From Streptomyces sp. NBC_01716 (GTDB lineage Bacteria > Actinomycetota > Actinomycetes > Streptomycetales > Streptomycetaceae), in assembly GCF_036248275.1 (NCBI RefSeq), contig NZ_CP109181.1:3100001-3164000 (forward strand): a stretch of 64,000 nucleotides of DNA, read 5' to 3'. Below, piece after piece: positions 61,926-64,000 of the stretch (positions within the stretch are counted from its first letter, which is position 1; each line of letters begins with the position of its first letter). Under the pieces are notes generated by a model that saw nothing but the letters and a program-made list of their open reading frames with translations, did no database searches and had not been told where the DNA came from. The translations under genes were made by a program, and so were the position numbers.

Positions 61926-62756
61926 GTGAACGCATCTGTTATCCCGGCCACGGCCGACGGATCCGCCGACCCGCACGCCGCCGCCTCCGCCGCCGCGGTG
62001 CGCCTGCGCGAACTCACCGGCGCCGAGACCCATGACGTCGCCCTGGTGATGGGCTCCGGCTGGGCACCCGCCGTCGCCGCCCTGGGAGCACCCGAGGCCG
62101 AGTTCCCGGTGACCGAGCTGCCGGGCTTCCCCCCGCCTGCCGTCGCCGGCCACGGCGGGTCGATCCGCTCCTACGTGATCGCCGAGAAGCGCGCGCTGGT
62201 CTTCCTGGGCCGTACGCACTACTACGAGGGCCGCGGCGTCGCGGCCGTCGCGCACGGCGTCCGTACGGCGGTCGCCGCCGGCTGCAAGACCGTCGTCCTG
62301 ACGAACGGCTGCGGCGGGCTGCGCGAGGGGATGCGCCCCGGACAGCCGGTGCTGATCAGTGATCACATCAATCTGACGGCGGCGTCCCCGATCGTCGGCG
62401 CGAACTTCGTGGACCTCACGGACCTCTACTCGCCGCGGCTGCGCGCCCTGTGCAAGGAGGTGGACCCCGATCTCGAAGAGGGCGTGTACGTCCAGTTCCC
62501 CGGCCCGCACTACGAGACGCCCGCCGAGATCAACATGGTCCGGGTGATGGGCGGTGACCTGGTCGGCATGTCCACCGTGCTGGAGGCCATCGCCGCGCGC
62601 GAGGCCGGTGCGGAGGTGCTGGGCATCTCGCTGGTGACGAATCTGGCCGCGGGCCTGTCGGGTGAACCTCTGAACCACGAGGAAGTCCTCCAGGCGGGCC
62701 GGGATTCGGCCACGCAGATGGGTGCCCTGCTCGCGCGGGTGCTTGAACGCATCTGA
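61926..62756 (+). CDS. Purine-nucleoside phosphorylase
   Basis: 276 aa trimeric-type PNP. Phosphate-binding [13 protein letters not shown], the loop [21 protein letters not shown] and the purine-pocket [17 protein letters not shown] with [14 protein letters not shown] are all present. It splits (deoxy)guanosine/inosine to base and (d)ribose-1-phosphate. The next gene is a phosphosugar mutase that would convert the product to the 5-phosphate. No ribosome binding site, so likely leaderless. Confidence 0.93.
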   Translation: MNASVIPATADGSADPHAAASAAAVRLRELTGAETHDVALVMGSGWAPAVAALGAPEAEFPVTELPGFPPPAVAGHGGSIRSYVIAEKRALVFLGRTHYYEGRGVAAVAHGVRTAVAAGCKTVVLTNGCGGLREGMRPGQPVLISDHINLTAASPIVGANFVDLTDLYSPRLRALCKEVDPDLEEGVYVQFPGPHYETPAEINMVRVMGGDLVGMSTVLEAIAAREAGAEVLGISLVTNLAAGLSGEPLNHEEVLQAGRDSATQMGALLARVLERI

Positions 62757-62834
62757 GGCGGGGCAGGCGAGCCGGGCACCGGGGCCGGCTCCGGCTCCGG
62801 GTGTCGCGCGCCGACGTCGCGCCGTCCCCGGGCC

Positions 62835-62860
62835 CAGGGGGTGTCTTGTGGATCTTCAGG
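62835..62860. repeat. Remnant left end of family A element before the mutase gene
   Basis: GGGGGTGTCTTGTGGATCTT matches the left end of the greA copy, 15-40 bp upstream of GTG 62875. It may now form part of the mutase leader. Confidence 0.4.
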
Positions 62861-62874
62861 AAGGGATACGCACA

Positions 62875-64000
62875 GTGCAGCAGGACCTCATCGCGCGCGC
62901 CGAGACGTGGCTGGCCGAGGACCCGGACAGCGACACGCGGGACGAGCTGCGGGCGCTCCTCGACTCCGGTGATTCGGCCGCGCTGGCCGAACGGTTCGCC
63001 GGCACGCTCCAGTTCGGTACGGCCGGGCTCCGCGGCGAGCTGGGCGCCGGGCCGACGCGGATGAACCGGTCGGTGGTCATCCGCGCCGCCGCCGGGCTCG
63101 CGGCGTATCTCAAGGCCACCGGGCAGGGTGGCGGCCTCGTCGTCATCGGTTACGACGCCCGCCACAAGTCGGCCGACTTCGCGCGCGACACCGCCGCCGT
63201 GATGACCGGCGCGGGGCTGCGCGCCGCCGTGCTGCCGCGTCCGCTGCCGACCCCGCTGCTGGCCTTCGCCATACGGCATCTGGGCGCCGTGGCAGGCGTG
63301 GAGGTCACCGCCAGCCACAACCCGCCGCGCGACAACGGCTACAAGGTCTACCTCGGCGACGGCTCCCAGATCGTGCCTCCCATGGACGGCGAGATCGCGG
63401 CCGAGATCGCGGCCGTCGGACCGCTGAGCTCCGTGGCGCGCCCGGAGGACGGCTGGCAGATCCTCGGGGACGAGGTGCTGACGGCGTATCTGGAACGTAC
63501 GGACGCCGTCCTGAGCCCCGGTTCGCCCCGTACCGCGCGCGTGGTCCACACGGCGCTGCACGGCGTCGGTACGGAGACGCTGAACGCCGCCTTCGCGCGG
63601 GCCGGCTTCCCCGCGCCCGTCCCGGTGGCCGAACAGGCCGAGCCCGACCCGGACTTCCCCACCGTCGCCTTCCCGAACCCGGAGGAGCCGGGCGCGATGG
63701 ACCTGGCCTTCGCCACGGCCCGCCGCGCTGCCCCCGACATCGTCATCGCCAACGACCCGGACGCCGACCGCTGCGCGGTGGCCGTCCCGGACGCGGAAGC
63801 CGGCGGCGGCTGGCGGATGCTGCGCGGCGACGAGGTGGGCGCGCTGCTGGCCGCGCATCTGGTGAACAAGGGCGCGCGAGGGGTCTTCGCCGAGTCGATC
63901 GTGTCGTCGTCGCTGCTCGGCCGGATCGCGGAGGCGGCGGGCGTCGGTTACGAGGAGACGCTCACCGGCTTCAAGTGGATCGCCCGGGTCGACGGCCTGC
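62875..64000 (+). CDS. Phosphoglucomutase/phosphomannomutase-type phospho-sugar mutase, 3' end outside window
   Basis: GTG 62875 (AGGAAGG upstream), running off the window at codon 375. Motifs of the alpha-D-phosphohexomutase family: phosphoserine loop VEVTASHNPPRDNGYKVY, metal loop IVIANDPDADRCAV, and LRGDEVGALLAAHL, with the sugar-binding GEES-type loop still to come. Following PNP, the likely substrate is (deoxy)ribose-1-phosphate or glucose-1-phosphate. Its length compares with about 550 aa for complete homologues. Confidence 0.9.
   Translation, partial: MQQDLIARAETWLAEDPDSDTRDELRALLDSGDSAALAERFAGTLQFGTAGLRGELGAGPTRMNRSVVIRAAAGLAAYLKATGQGGGLVVIGYDARHKSADFARDTAAVMTGAGLRAAVLPRPLPTPLLAFAIRHLGAVAGVEVTASHNPPRDNGYKVYLGDGSQIVPPMDGEIAAEIAAVGPLSSVARPEDGWQILGDEVLTAYLERTDAVLSPGSPRTARVVHTALHGVGTETLNAAFARAGFPAPVPVAEQAEPDPDFPTVAFPNPEEPGAMDLAFATARRAAPDIVIANDPDADRCAVAVPDAEAGGGWRMLRGDEVGALLAAHLVNKGARGVFAESIVSSSLLGRIAEAAGVGYEETLTGFKWIARVDGL

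Noticed and set aside
61110..62678. Apparent N-terminal extension of the LpdA-like protein
   Set aside because: The frame stays open by chance. The FAD motif begins right after GTG 61109, and the extension lies opposite the real PNP and cyclotransferase-like genes.

Overview
The window is chromosomal DNA of a Streptomyces or a very close relative. The evidence is very high G+C with G/C-ending codons, many GTG starts, several apparently leaderless starts with TANNNT boxes, a mycothiol conjugate amidase (mycothiol is actinobacterial), GTP-type PEP carboxykinase, a DUF4307 protein, and an acyl-CoA carboxylase epsilon subunit beside beta and biotinylated alpha subunits. The species cannot be told from the sequence. 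No rRNA, tRNA or CRISPR array was seen.

1-9.3 kb: an accessory stretch. It starts with the 3' part of a VWA protein, then an Imm32-like protein and a membrane protein. The most interesting unit follows: a tightly coupled minus-strand operon (6488 to 3306) of an RsbW-like ATPase, a 127-aa protein, a short RiPP precursor (TgmA type), an ATP-grasp peptide maturase (TgmB) and a PIMT-like methyltransferase (TgmC). A leaderless HTH/TPR regulator is divergent. A degraded acetyltransferase and a SAM methyltransferase come next.

9.3-18.1 kb: two-component system, VanZ-like protein, GTP-PEPCK, hemolysin III-type membrane protein behind a perfect palindrome, TetR regulator, and a large DUF255/thioredoxin-domain protein.

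18.1-27.9 kb: an accessory, partly decayed region. It holds broken dihydroxyacetone-kinase genes, a secreted SMP-30-like protein with a repeat-encoded poly-Ala signal peptide, a truncated luciferase-family oxidoreductase facing a TetR gene across three matching operators, a Tn3 transposase scrap, an aldehyde dehydrogenase tail, a PAS/GAF/PP2C phosphatase, a small secreted M15-like protein and a STAND/TPR ATPase.

28-64 kb: mostly conserved metabolism and housekeeping. It includes mca, DUF4307, greA, a Drr-type ABC exporter, ilvA, MarR, a sigma-like gene pair, metB, two paralogous membrane-anchored proteins, and an ABC-F protein behind a 10-codon leader ORF and hairpin. Further along are a double-GNAT protein, an L,D-transpeptidase, hutH, a GAF-GGDEF protein, an enoyl-CoA hydratase, adenylate cyclase and birA. 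The end carries pccB-pccE-maf-accA (biotin ligase beside its carboxylase substrate), TetR, DeoR, an LpdA-like flavoprotein, a gamma-glutamylcyclotransferase-like protein, purine nucleoside phosphorylase and the 5' part of a phosphosugar mutase.

Two related families of short non-coding inverted-repeat elements (MITE-like, about 135-220 bp) are scattered through 11-54 kb. Several are flanked by CTAG on both sides, and in most full copies one CTAG supplies the stop codon of a neighbouring gene.
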